NCBI GenBank assembly: GCA_001939145.1
Contig: LSRX01000535.1
Span: 214,422-278,421, forward strand
DNA length: 64,000 nt
From: Symbiodinium microadriaticum
Lineage: Eukaryota > Sar > Dinophyceae > Suessiales > Symbiodiniaceae
Direction: 5' to 3'
In this document: positions 41,375-52,946 of the stretch, one piece after another
Position numbering within the stretch: position 1 is the first letter of the stretch
Layout: each line of letters starts with the position of its first letter
Notes under the pieces: model-generated
What the model was told of the DNA's origin: nothing
Databases searched by the model: none
Seen by the model: the letters and a program-made list of their open reading frames with translations, nothing else
Program-made: the position numbers and the translations under genes

Positions 41375-43430
41375 GAGGAAAATGCGATGAGATGTTGCTC
41401 TTCACCCTGCCGCTGCGCGAAGCGGTGACGCGGAAGACCCCGAAACTATGCCCTACTAAACCCTGTGAAGCACGACCAGGGCCTTTGGCTGTTTCCAACA
41501 GAGCCTGGCAATCGTCGGCGAGGCAACCACCACCGTGCTGCACAACACGGGCAGAAAACCCCAGCAAATGGAGTTTGTCCAGTCTTGTCCAATGACACTG
41601 TGGCCTTTGCTCGTTCGTACGACGGCGTCAGCTCAGGCCGGTGCCAGCAGAGTAAGGAAGGTGACTCATGTTCGGCGTGCTAATAGGCCTCGCGAAGGGC
41701 AGGACTGCACGAAGCCACTGCAAAAGCCCCCAAGAGCCTCAGCCTGAGGATCGGACGCATGGCCTGGCGGGTTGGCGATGGCATACGTCACCTGCAAGAA
41801 CTCTGAAGTCAATGGGGCAGGAAGTTGCTGGATCAAGGCACTGGCTTCGAGCCCTTCACTGGTAGAAGTCCTTAGCTCCATGGGCTCAGGCCGGTGCAAT
41901 GTTGGCATTTCTCAGCACGCCGAACAGCGGCAACATTTGGATGTAAGCAATGGCTCATGCAATCTGCCCAGCGCATGTGTTCTGGAAACCCTTCATCTAC
42001 AATGGAGGCATTATGCTGCAGGTGTTTGAGGAGCTGCAGGTAACAGCAGACAGGGCTCAGCAATGTCCGTCCAGCAGATTCGTTGGAAGGCAGAGAAGGT
42101 CTGCTTCCGATTGCGACAGAGCCTCTACAAGAAACCATTGGACATGTTCGAAAGAACTTGTGCCCACCTTGGCTTGCGGGTGCGGTCAGCATCTCGTGAG
42201 TATTTCGAACCTTCACTGCCAAGGCTGCACCGTTCATCCTGCAGCCTATGTCTCAGTCGTCATTCAACCTAACTAAACCCATAAATAATCTTCAATAGGC
42301 CACCGGGTCCTAACTCGGCATCCCAACAGGCACCATCAAATCAACGGCGCCTGATTCTGGGACTGCAGCCTCAGAACAGGAACTAAGTCACGAAGTGCCC
42401 TCTGCCCTCCGACTGAACCCCTGACAACCCTGTTGTAACCTAGTCCCAGACTGAGAGAGGGGTCCGCTCGGAAAAGCGCCAGACCTCGAGTCAAAGCACG
42501 GTGCTTAAAGCTGCAAACAGCTGGAGGTGTGCTCAGGCGTGCGCTTCGAAGCAGTTGGCCTTCAGCCAACAGACGATCCGTGCAAGCTACTGTGGCGAGG
42601 GTTCTGAGGGCTGAACGGAAGCTGCCAAAATGCTGTGCCCTCCAAGCTTTGCATCTCCTGTCAACCCTGGTCACCACACGCTACCGACATCGCTTTGCAA
42701 CCTGCTCCGGCCTGGTGGTTTGCTTGCAGAACGCCGCAGCCAGAGGTCCAAGCACGCCCAGACTGTGCTGGGGCTGGTGTCATGCTTGGCCTTCGTGGTG
42801 TTGGCATGTAGCAGAAGTCAATGCGAGTGCTAGTGCCGCACCGACTGTTCATTGCAGGTGAGGACCTGCATCAGCTTGCTCGACGTGCCACATCAGACAA
42901 CTCGATCACAACAGCATGCGGGAGCCTAAAGTCGCCAGAATCAAAGGCTCCGATATCGCCGATGATCCGCCTGCCGCAGGAAGCAGCGACACCCAGGATG
43001 GCTAAAGGTGCAGTGCACTTCAGCGCACGCCGCCTGTGCATGTCATTCCCTGACACGCTGCCCCAGAACCTTCGAGAGGTCGGTGATGCATCTGCCGCTG
43101 TGCCATAGCCAGTGTCTCTTTCTTAGAGACCGGCGCCGCTTCGTTCGCGCCTCGGGTTCATGCAGAGAAGGCCCGCACCACAATAGACTCTTGCTACCGC
43201 CACACCAAGACACCCGAATAGACAACCGAGGAGAAGCAGGTGTCTGCACGTAAATCACACGCCTGAAAAACACAGATATGAATACAATCGACGTGCAAAA
43301 GGCCTTTTTACACGTATCCAGTATCCATGTACTAAGCTATTGGACCGTTGTTCGTGCTCTTGCTATGTGTTATGGGATGATCTGTGTGAAAAATATACAT
43401 GCATCAATCCCTTCGCTCACCATTGCGGCA
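41375..43430. other. About 2 kb without a supported gene
   Basis: Short ORFs on both strands with no domain-like sequence. Composition is ordinary until the microsatellite cluster begins. Confidence 0.4.
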
Positions 43431-43433
43431 TGG

Positions 43434-43638
43434 TACATACATACATACATACATACATACATACATACATACAATAACAAAACATAACATGACATAACAT
43501 TTATCTGTAGATGTATGTACCCAAATATACATATGTATGTGGTTTTGTTTACTAGTAGTACATGTATATAATATGTACATATATATATATGTATATGTGT
43601 ATGTATATGCGTGTGTGTGTACATGGGGGAATCTATTC

Positions 43639-43680
<42 letters not shown>

Positions 43681-44001
43681 AGTATTGTATGAATGCAAAC
43701 AGAGAGAGCTAGAGACAGAGAGAGAGAGAGAGATAGATAGACAGAGAGAGAGCGAGAGCGAGAGAGCGGGCGAGAGACAGAGCGAGAGAAAGAGACAGAG
43801 AGAGAGAGAATCACGTGTGTGTGTGTGTGTGTATGTACGTATTTGCACGTCTCTGTGTATGTGTACGTGTGTGCGTGTGTGTTTGTGTGTGTTGCGTCTG
43901 TCGAGGAATGTCAGTATTTCTGTCTGACCGCGTCTGACTGCTGTACATCTGCGCGTGCATGTGCGCACGTACAGCAGACATTGGCGGAGAGAGAGAAAGA
44001 A

Positions 44002-44034
<33 letters not shown>

Positions 44035-44052
44035 GAGCGAGAGAGCGAAGAT
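43434..44052. repeat. Microsatellite cluster: CATA, GTAT, AG and GT tracts
   Basis: (CATA)n at 43434-43472, TATG/GTAT repeats at 43560-43622, (AG)n at 43640-43678, imperfect AG/GAGC at 43700-43810, (GT)n at 43814-43890, and (GA)n at 43985-44048. Six tracts of different unit follow each other in about 620 bases. Purines dominate the plus strand from 43640 to 44050 except across the GT part. Confidence 0.95.
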
Positions 44053-44699
44053 ATGTAAGAAGATAATTGACTAGTCATCAAGACAGTCTTTGGCGATGAT
44101 GACAACACAAAATGCTCTTATGACGTCAGAGCGTTTAAAACAGTCTGGCTTGCCAGAGGACATGTGATCGCTTGCCACAATCACCCATTCGCTGCGTTCC
44201 AATATGCACAGCCCACACCTGACTATGTCGCCTGAGCCTAAGCCTGAGGTTCCTGCCAAGATTTGTTGCCCATGGGTTCCACCCCTCAGCACAAGAAGTT
44301 CTCAAGTCATGGCAAAAAAACTTCTAGGACTTTGGTGCCACTGCGGAAACATGCAGCAATCTTGCTGCTCACACTCGAAGGCACACATCCCTGCTCAGGG
44401 CCTGCTCTCGCGGAGTCTGCTGCGCGGAGCTCGGAGCTACCTGCACGGAGCCACCGAGCTTGAGCTTGATGTCAGGTCACCATAATAGCTATTGTTAAAC
44501 TGCGATATCTGATTCATCTGATGCCCGAAAAAAACTGCAGCTCGGAGACAAGACATGCTGCTGACATGTATAATATGTCAGTAGCTTGCAGTGATGCACA
44601 TGCATGAGCATGCTAATATGTCCCGGAGACGGTACATTCTGCATGCAAGTTTTGGCAGAACACGTAGATCATGTCGTTAGCATCTTTGGCTGGCCGGCG
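44053..44699. other. No supported gene
   Basis: Unassigned sequence between the microsatellite cluster and the 573-base duplication. Short ORFs only. Confidence 0.45.
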
Positions 44700-45272
44700 T
44701 GTCTGGCCTGCGGGCTGCTCTGCATCGCAGGGCCCGCAGAGATCTGCGAACCAGGCAACTGCGGGACCTCGCCACTTTGGAGAGTAAATCCCACCTCATC
44801 GCTAGCCCGGCTTGCCCAAGCAACGTCTTTCGAAGTGTTGCTAACTTAAGCACACTCTCCATCGGCCGCAGAATTCTCAGAACAGGCCGACAGAATACCG
44901 AATTCATCAACATGTCTGGCCTGCTGGTTGCCCTGCACCGCTGGACGGGCAGACAACTGCGAAGCAGGCAACTGCGGAACCTCACCACTTTGGAGATTGT
45001 ATGCCAACCTCATCTCTGGTCTAGTGCTTCAGCAACATCTTTCGCAAGATAAAACTTCCGGCCGACCCATCAAACTTGAACTTAATGGCGCGCAGGGGAT
45101 GCTCGCAGTGTCACGCGTTGCATGCGCATGGCATGGCACTTACACTTTTACAGTATGACGATTGCTGCCTGGCCTGTTGACTGCCGCATTCAGCAGCCAA
45201 GCCTGTCTGCGAAGAAAAGGGCTGCCAGGCCTGATTGACAACAACACAGTAGTCTTGGCAGGACACATGGAT
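44700..45272. repeat. 573-base direct duplication, copy 1
   Basis: Matches 45698-46270 at an offset of exactly 998 bases, with about three base differences by eye. It contains two diverged copies of a roughly 110-base module (from 44700 and 44912) sharing TGTCTGGCCTGC and CACTTTGGAGA. In the plus frame the module reads MSGL-x2-ALH-x7-LR-x-RQLR-x-L-x-TLE, but no coding evidence favours either strand. Confidence 0.9.
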
Positions 45273-45697
45273 CGGCATGTCGGGATGTCCTATATCCTTG
45301 TTCCACACATGCCAATTAGGATCCCTTGCGCTTCGCCCTTGCGCGTTCCTTGGGCGTGCTTGCACGTGCACGAGGGTTGTTGAAGACTATTGGGCTTGTT
45401 ACAGTGGCTTGTTGACCTTCGGTGGCCTCGAGTCTAAGCTTCGGCTGCGGGTAAAACACTCGGGCGTCAAGGCTCAAGAAGTTGGTTGTAGAGGCTTCAG
45501 TAGCAGAACCTGAACCTTCTAAAGCGCTGAGTGTCACTATTGAATCAACCTTAACAACAAGCCTTGAGCATAGCTTGCGCTCGCCCTTGCGCGCCTTTGC
45601 GCGCGATCGAAGGGGTGTGCACTTTTTAAGCGAGTTAGTTTTCGCCTTCGCCCTCCTAGCATTGCCAAAAGAACCCACCAAAAAGAACAACGCTCAA
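45273..45697. other. Unique spacer between the duplicated copies
   Basis: 425 bases between the copies. It holds two similar GC-rich phrases, CTTGCGCTTCGCCCTTGCGCG near 45326 and CTTGCGCTCGCCCTTGCGCG near 45577, giving local potential for recombination or folding. No gene recognised. Confidence 0.5.
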
Positions 45698-46270
45698 TGT
45701 CTGGCCTGCGGGCTGCTCTGCATCGCAGAGCCCGCAGAGATCTGCGAACCAGGCAACTGCGGGACCTCGCCACTTTGGAGAGTAAATCCCACCTCATCGC
45801 TAGCCCGGCTTGCCCAAGCAACGTCTTTCGAAGTGTTGCTAACTTAAGCACACTCTCCATCGGCCGCAGAATTCTCAGAACAGGCCGACAGAATACCGAA
45901 TTCATCAACATGTCTGGCCTGCTGGTTGCCCTGCACCGCTGGACGGGCAGACAACTGCGAAGCAGGCAACTGCGGGACCTCACCACTTTGGAGATTGTAT
46001 GCCAACCTCATCTCTGGTCTAGTGCTTCAGCAACATCTTTCGCAAGATAAAACTTCCGGCCGACCCATCAAACTTGAACTTAATGGCGCGCAGGGGATGC
46101 TCGCAGTGTCACGCGTTGCATGCGCATGGCATGGCACTTACACTTTTACAGTATGACGATTGCTGCCTGGCCTGTTGACTGCCGCATTCAGCAGCCAAGC
46201 CTGTCTGCGAAGAAAAGGGCTGCCAGGCCTGATTGACAACAACACAGTAGTCTTGGCAGGACACATAGAT
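45698..46270. repeat. 573-base direct duplication, copy 2
   Basis: Second copy. Differences from copy 1 include GGGCCC to GAGCCC near the start, GGAACC to GGGACC at the second module, and one base near the right end. Confidence 0.9.
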
Positions 46271-46699
46271 CACACGTCAGAAATGGCTCTGGGCTCAAGA
46301 TGGTGGGCACAACAGATGCACAACCGAGAATGAGCCGTTTGCGCATTCTTCGAAGGTTTGGGCTCGCTGAAAGCAGAGGATAGCAGCCAACCCGGGAGTG
46401 CACGCAAGCATTCCTCTGAAAAAGGGCGGAGGCGCACGCCGAAAGATGACCGGAACCGTTTTCCGACCCATGCTCCGCACTGCGAGCCTTTGTTAATGCC
46501 ATGGCGCTGGATGCCGCTTCGCCCCGGATCTCCGTGCCCCGAAATTCACTTGGTTAGCATGGATGCCCGGATTGCAAAGGCAGGAACAGTTTCCCCCCAC
46601 ATGCCCGCCTCAAATGTACAATTATCACAGGGTCACTGTGCAGCGCAGTGATCTTCTGTTTGGGGTTTGGAGGGCATGCCCCGATAACGCAGCGGCCCC

Positions 46700-46980
46700 G
46701 GCACCGGAAACAAGATAATACGTGATCCCGGCTCGGCCGTCCCGCCCCCCTCCGCCCCCCTCAATGGTTGGTACCCCCTCGCCCCCCTCTGTGGCGTGGT
46801 TTTTGGTTTTATGTGGTGTGGTTCTCCCGCCCCCTCTAATGTGGTGTGGGTCGGAGTTTGGGTCTGCTTGGAGTGGCTCCCTTCCGCCCCCTCCTGTGGT
46901 GTGGTGTGGTTCGCGGTTTGGGTCTTCTTGGCATGTTTGGCATCACCATCATCATCATCATCATCATCATCATCAGTGGT
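46700..46980. repeat. Degenerate minisatellite ending in (CAT)n
   Basis: Diverged units of CCGCCCCCT...GTGGTGTGGT...GGTTTGGGTC, period about 45-50 bases, running into a (CAT/ATC)n tract at 46942-46977. The minus ORF over it shows repeating HTT-x-EGA peptides and a run of Asp, which come from the repeat and not from a gene. Confidence 0.75.
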
Positions 46981-47377
46981 TCGAGGTTCGGGATGGTTCG
47001 GGTCTGGGTGAGGGTGCAGCCACAGGGATTCGGCGCGTGTTTGGGGGGTCGGCAAACCGAGAATCGGGATCAAATATATTGATCTAAATTCCTTCATCCC
47101 AGAGTGACCGTCGTCGTGAAAAATTGACTTTTGCAATGCCATCTCGGATCTTTCACGGAGGCATAGACACATACCTTTGTAAGTTAGAACCACGAGTTGT
47201 AAGCCCCAAGTGAATGTGCAAAGCTTCCTACAAGCCTCTCGACGGCAAGCTTTCAGGGGCATTATAATTCAGAGCTTCTGGGCGCCTGCCTGGGAGTTTC
47301 AGGGCTTCGTGAAAGCTGTATTATGAGATCTATGAGGAAGAGCCATGGTCAGAATAAGAGCACCCCAATTCGTCGGC

Positions 47378-47530
47378 ATGTCTGGCCTGCTGGCTGCTCT
47401 GCACCACATCGCCGGCAGATATCTGCGAATCAGGCAACCGCTGGACGTCGCCACTTTGGAGATTGAATGCCACCTCATCTCTAGCGCGGCTCGCCCAAGC
47501 AACATCATCTTTCGAAAAATTGCTAACTAA
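47378..47530. repeat. Diverged copy of the 44.7-kb module
   Basis: Shares TGTCTGGCCTGCTGG, CACTTTGGAGATTG and CCACCTCATCTCTAGC with the modules at 44700, 44912, 45698 and 45910, at clearly lower identity. This makes five copies in 2.8 kb, of at least three ages. Confidence 0.8.
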
Positions 47531-48355
47531 AGCATACCATCGTCGGGTCCGTGCATGGCAGGCTTCACAAAAGAAGACGCATCCCACACTTGCTGCCCGG
47601 CCGGAAGATCTTCAGGCACGTCCATGTGTGAATCGAACGGACGCCAAGCCTCTTCGGAGGCTGCATACATGACTCGCGGCCGACCGTCGTGTGGTTACGC
47701 ACAGAACGAAGCAGCTGAAGCAAAACAAAAGGCCAAATTCTTTTGCTACTCTTTACTGAATGACCGCTTGAAGCCCTGTCCCATGCAGGCCGTCGATGGG
47801 GCGTCGTGGTCTGTAGCCTCTGTTGCGAATGGCTGCCAGGCCTCGGTCATTGAGACACACGCACGCACACACAAAGAGACACACACCCGCCCGGTTCACC
47901 GGTTCGGTCTGTCGGAGAATCTCCGCAGTGGCCCAGCCCTCTGCGTTTGAACTTTGAGCCTTTGAGCCGACAGAACCCCATCCTCTACGCAAGCATGCCA
48001 ATGTGGGCTAGGCAGTGCTTTCCTTGAACATTTCCTGCAACTCCCTTTTTCAGCGTTATTACTATGTTGTCACTGCATCTTGCACCGGGCCTACTCGCTC
48101 TACATGCAAGGTGCTGCCCTCTTTGTCGGCTGCTGTTTGTGTCCTGGCCTGGAAGGTGGACGGATTCGCAAAGCCTGAAGTGCGTGTGTCTGCGTGACAT
48201 AAGCTCTCAACTGCACGGTTCAGAAAATGCCAGGCCAGGGCGAGCCTGCGTTGGTTGTCTGATCCAGCTTGTGCTCCGGCTCATCCAGCCCAAACCTTGG
48301 CTTTGACACTTGTGGGTTATGTCCCAGTGCATGGCATGGGTCCAAGGTTTCGGAA

Positions 48356-48640
48356 TCAAGGTGGCGGCTGAGCTGAACCCTGGGCCTCCATGTCGTCTAG
48401 ATCCATGTCCTCATCTTCCTCGGCTGCCACCAAGTCATCGCTGTGTTAGCCGCTAGCCTGCTGCCTGTTCCTTTCGTCTCTGACGATGACTGAGGAATGG
48501 GCCAGATCTGCATGTGGTAGGAATGCTTCATGCGGGACGATGGCGCCGACTGGAATCTCCTCGCCCTCTGGCACCCAAATCCACACCCTCAGCGCATCTG
48601 AAGCGATCTGTCCGTTGCTTGGAGCTCCTCCGGGGAAGGG
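48356..48640 (-). CDS. Unknown protein with acidic tail, in-frame TAA
   Basis: The minus strand from about 48640 reads real-looking protein, APSNGQIASDALRVWIWVPE then GEEIPVGAIVPHEAFLPHA, followed by VRDERNRQQASG and a TAA (48448-48446). In the same frame the sequence continues as HSDDLVAAEEDEDMDLDDME and ends at TGA 48356. The acidic tail is far too biased to be chance. Either TAA is a disabling change (CAA to TAA would suffice), or a tiny intron removes it, or the tail belongs to a separately spliced exon with an acceptor ACACAG. No domain is recognised. Confidence 0.45.
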
Positions 48641-49494
48641 ACCCATCTTGGTCCAGCGGCGGTGGTGGTGGCGGCGGCAGAACCTCATAACGCAGCGAAG
48701 CACGACGGTCGCGGAACGACAGCATGCACATGCCATCGCACGTTTCGAACCTCCCAGATGGCCGACCATCCAGCTGGCTTCGCAGGTCTCTCCCAAAGCA
48801 CCTTCTGGGCAACCTCCGCAGCGGAAAGCTGGGGCAGCGGAAAGCTGAGTGACAATGTGCCTCCGGAGATTGTGTTTGCATGACTTCTCTCTTCGCCCTT
48901 GGTAGGACTCCACCGACAGATCAATGATACTTGGAATCCGGTAGTTCCACTAACCGTTAACCACTAAGCTTCCGTGCACAGGGAGCGAAAGCGAAGCCGG
49001 TTGCCGAGGCGTCCTTAGACTCATTCAAGGCCAACTCTCCGCAAAATTAAACCGTCCAATGAGCAGGACGTTGCAAAAAGCGGCACCTTTGCTCACAGAT
49101 ATACACAGCATCAGGGGTTTTGTGATCGTGCTACATTGGCACTGCATAAGCCACTGCCCTCGTGACCAGCAACCTTGCAACTTCATGCGTGGATGGGTTC
49201 CAGCAGCGTTGGAAAATCGATACGTAGCAAATAAATAGTCGCGTGAGACCCGTGTCGAAGGCTTCAGCTGTTGATGCTGAGGAGGCGCACATCGAATACA
49301 AGGACCCCTGCAAACTCAAAAAAATAGTTACGTGCACGGAACTTTCCGGGCTCGGCTAGACTCAAAGATCCGCACCTGGAGGAAGGCCACGACTTTCCTC
49401 TGCCCTTTCACCAAAAGCCAACTTTCCTGGGATCCAGAAACGGCGTGTTTCGCCTGACAAACAGCAGAGACGCACGACACGTGCCAATCCCTTT
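48641..49494. other. No supported gene
   Basis: Contains a short GGTGGTGGC repeat at 48658-48677. The upstream exons of the acidic-tailed gene should lie here but are not identifiable. Confidence 0.4.
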
Positions 49495-49608
49495 TAGGCG
49501 AGTCCTGCCTTCGACCAGGAGTTGCAAGGCCTCCTTCAAGCCTTCAACAGGAACCTCCATCGCAATAAGCTCTCTCTGTGACACGGTGCTCAAGGCCTGC
49601 CTTGCCTC
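49495..49608 (-). CDS. Candidate exon, amphipathic helix
   Basis: Follows a strong acceptor (TTTTTTATCAAG|G) at 49608. Reads ALSTVSQRELIAMEVPVEGL then KEALQLLVEGRTRLK, a good helix pattern. Sequence upstream in the same frame (NVTALYNGWSSNGDLVLST) also looks coding and may be part of the same exon. No family recognised. Confidence 0.35.
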
Positions 49609-50809
49609 CTTGATAAAAAAGGTATCTTGGGCTCCAAAAGACGTCGAAAGCACCAGGTCGCCGTTTGAGGACCAGCCGTTGTACAAGGCGGTCACGTTCC
49701 TCAGGCGCCCCCGTATTCCCCCGTTGCATCCGCCGTTGCCCTTTCCAAAACGCCGAGGAGCGAATCGAGCCCTGGACTCCTGCTTCCGGTGCCTGGCGAA
49801 GACGCAGAAAGCTTAGCTTGGCTCAGCTTGCGCCTCAAATCCCTGTGGCCTGGCTTGAGCTTCTTGTAAGCGAGGCCGCTGGGGGTGGAGACCTTACACT
49901 ATCTTGATGCTTTCGGGTGCACACGCACGAGGGTTCGCAATCGTTGAATGGATTCGGCGAGATCGGCTCATGAAAGCTCCAAGCTCTCGACGTTTCAGGG
50001 GCCCTCTTCCGGATGACTGAGCACTAGAGTCACTAGAGCGCACACGCGCTTCCCTTCATTCTCGGCCCCTTTGCGTTTGTCACATATCAGGTCGGTGGTT
50101 AATCGTACCAAAGCGACCAACAGTCTTTGGAAACCTGAATTTTAAACTATCAAGAGCCGGTTCCTGAAGCTGGTTGCATCTACCACAAGAAACTGAAAAG
50201 ATGCCTTGAAACCTGAAAGCACTGAGAGACACTGAGAGACTGGCTGCATCCTGCGGCGCAGCAGTCAGCCTGACACTGAACTGTCCATCGTCTTTGGTGC
50301 CCTCTGATGATGTCCAGGGCTCCGAACTCTGCTGGTGGCTTTGGCTGCCTGGTTCAAAACAACATGACATGTAGTGGAGCCGACATCACCGATATGCTCG
50401 GGCATGCGGAGACACTACTAAGGACGCATATCGGCGCGGGATCCGCCAGTCTACAGAAGTCTACAAAACCCAACGCGGTTCGCAGCTGCTTCATACGTCT
50501 GGGGGCTCTGTCACAGCGGTGAACAATCAAACCAGACACAAGTCGTCTTGAATCTGTGCCGATTTACGGCATTGGAAAGGGTGCAGTAGGTCTGGGGTTA
50601 CATGGTGAATCCCCACTCCTTGTGGGTCAGGGATTGCACAGATCTTATGGGCTCATCTGTTCCATGCTCTCTGTTGCTTCCACTGGAGGGTCTCAAAGCG
50701 GATAAAGCGTGTGTTGCGTGATCGTGTCATCCTGCCTGAGAAAACCTAGAGCAGCAAAATCAGCACTCCATAAGCCATGGTGCGAGTAGCACCACAAACA
50801 TTAGCTGCA
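49609..50809. other. No supported gene
   Basis: Short ORFs on both strands; nothing domain-like. May hold introns of the neighbouring minus-strand candidates. Confidence 0.4.
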
Positions 50810-51245
50810 CTAGCCGGCCCGAAGCATCGACTTTGCCAGGCCTCTCGATGGAATACAGCTCAACATCGAAGACCAACGGGCCAATCGGTTTACTGGTCGC
50901 CTTGCAGAGTCTCTGCACTCTGCAAAATGGAGCAGCATCGCCAAAGACATCGAGCTTAGCAAAGCTGGCTTTTCAGGGGTCAAGCAATTCAAATCTTCTT
51001 CTCCAAGTGACAGACTCATTTTTGCCAAAGGCCAGCTCGGGTGGAATCCAGAATCGGCGAGATTCCCCAGGCGCCATCATTTGGAGTCCTCCAAACTATA
51101 CAACTCTCAAGTTCCCAAGCTAGATAGACTCTTCGAAAGGCCATCGCTCCTTCGGTCCATCCCGGCATGACGGAGTTCACGCGAACCAAGCGTTTCTCGT
51201 TCCTGCTGCTGTCGATCCTCAGCGCTGCGAAGTCCACAAAATCTG
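50810..51245 (-). CDS. Candidate exons of an unknown gene
   Basis: About 51100-51245 on the minus strand reads DFVDFAALRIDSSRNEKRLV then RVNSVMPGWTEGAMAFRRVY, and about 50900-51028 reads SLSLGEEDLNCLTPEKPALL. Both are protein-like in composition and on the common strand. Exon ends and function are unknown. Confidence 0.3.
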
Positions 51246-52946
51246 GCTTAGCTGCTCGCGCAACCAGGGAGCATCTTGCCAGCCGGCGTCCATCCCGTGT
51301 AGTCGATCAAAACCTGGCAACAAGGATCCGGACAGAACCGGGTTCCCCGGTCCCCGGGCATCTCTTATCACAATACATCGCAAAATCAGCTTCGAAACGG
51401 ATCATTCAGCCTTGTCCCACGGCTGCGGACGCTCACAGTTGGGGTTCCTTAGCTTGAAAAAGCATGATGCTGACGAAGCATCATGCATAGAATGGCATAG
51501 AACCCACGAATAGACTCCACGGCAGATAGCTTGGCTTGACCCAGGCGGCGTGAGCGGAATCGACTTTGAGAGCGCACAGGTCGGCCGCAGCAGGAGCTTG
51601 GACTTCAAGCCACCTTGCAACCACGAACTTTCAGATCTCATCTTCTGGACTCCTTGCTAGGGAACGCCGATCCGAAACAGCCAGGAAAGCACAAGGCCGC
51701 TTAGGCAAGGCACTCGAGGTGACTTCCGCATCGCCGGGTGCCACAGCGACATCTTTGGGAGCTTTTGGATCCAAGAACCCCAGGTCAATGCCTCAAGGAT
51801 TCCGACCGAAATCTACTGAGGCTCAGTCCGCTCCCCACCTTGTGCGTAGGCAGGCAGGTTTTCCGCAACTCCAGCGGAAGCTGCCGCATTGAAAAACCAT
51901 CTTCTCCTGGACTGGAAGACTTCGAAGTCGCACTGTGCCGTGCTGTCCCCTTGCGTCTCACCACTCGCTACAGCATGCCAAGACAAATCCATGAAACGGC
52001 ACCTGACGGGCCACGAAGGGCTCGGCACGGCCGATACGGTCGCAAGCGATTTCTGTAGCCTGCATAGCCTGCGATATGCAGGTGAAATCCGATGTGATCA
52101 CTAAGCTCTTGATCCAGGACCCTCTGGGATCCCTGCACTGCAATCACCAAGCCAGAAAGGATCAACAATGGCTGAACTCTGCGACGTGCCATTGCTGCAA
52201 CGGCGAGAACACGCATGCACGACCTGAAGTAAAATGCTGGACTCTTCAGTCAGCTCTATGCGGCTGAGAGGTTCTGGTTCAAGAGTTATCCGGATCCTGT
52301 CCGTGCAGTGTTCGCAAGGGCCCGCCGAGGCTGTGTCTGTTCTGCGGTTCCCACAGCACGCATTGCTCGAAGCTGTCATACGCCGCGACATCCAAACGGA
52401 GCACAAAGTGTACGCAAGGCTGTCAAGGCACTCAGAGCTGAATCCTGCAATCTGGAAATCCGAGGCAGGTGCACGTTCTGTGGCTGCTGAATCATGGCCC
52501 TCAAAGGCGAAAAGTGAAATGCCCATGCTGCGGTTTTGCGCAGGAGTTCTCGCATCGCAGGGCTCAGGAGATGGCAGGGGCACTCGGGGACCTTCTGGGA
52601 GCGGAGGTTGCAGGATTTGCCCTGGCAGTGGTTCAGTATCTTCTCGGGCAAAGGTCCATCTCGCCATCGGCGGATGCTGGAGCACCTCGCAACATGCCCA
52701 TCTTTGTGCTGTAAAGCCACAGGTCACTCGCTTCTGCTTAGCTAGCATTTCATTAGCGTCTGAGCTGGATGCCACGGCCATCGCTGCGATGGCTGCCCGG
52801 CCAGCTAACCCCAACTGGACTTGAGGTGACATCAAGGCAAGCATGTCTCACATCCAAGTACTCTCGCCTGTGCCACTCAGACAGATGAACAGATGAAAGG
52901 CATGTATGCAGGGCTGAGGGTTTCTCTGGAGCCTTCGTGGTTCGAC
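51246..52946. other. No supported gene
   Basis: Long ORFs overlap on both strands at 52101-52844, but neither shows domains. A plus-frame CxxC-type cluster near 52480-52530 (CTFCGC, then CPCCGF in another frame) caught my eye but needs a frame change. Confidence 0.35.

Larger units (their letters stand above)
46271..48355. other. Repeat-rich, no supported gene
   Basis: Contains the GT/CCCC minisatellite at 46.7-47.0 kb and a further copy of the dispersed module at 47.38 kb (listed separately). Otherwise short ORFs only. Confidence 0.45.

Noticed and set aside
43404..43814. Ser/Leu/Tyr-rich minus ORFs over the microsatellite cluster
   Set aside because: They are low-complexity translations of AG, GT and CATA repeats.
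46633..47262. 209-codon minus ORF with poly-Asp and HTT repeats
   Set aside because: It is produced by the degenerate minisatellite and (CAT)n tract; there is no coding signal outside the repeat.
52101..52844. 247-codon minus ORF
   Set aside because: Composition is not protein-like and no domain or signal is visible; it overlaps an equally long plus ORF, which is typical of chance in GC-balanced DNA.
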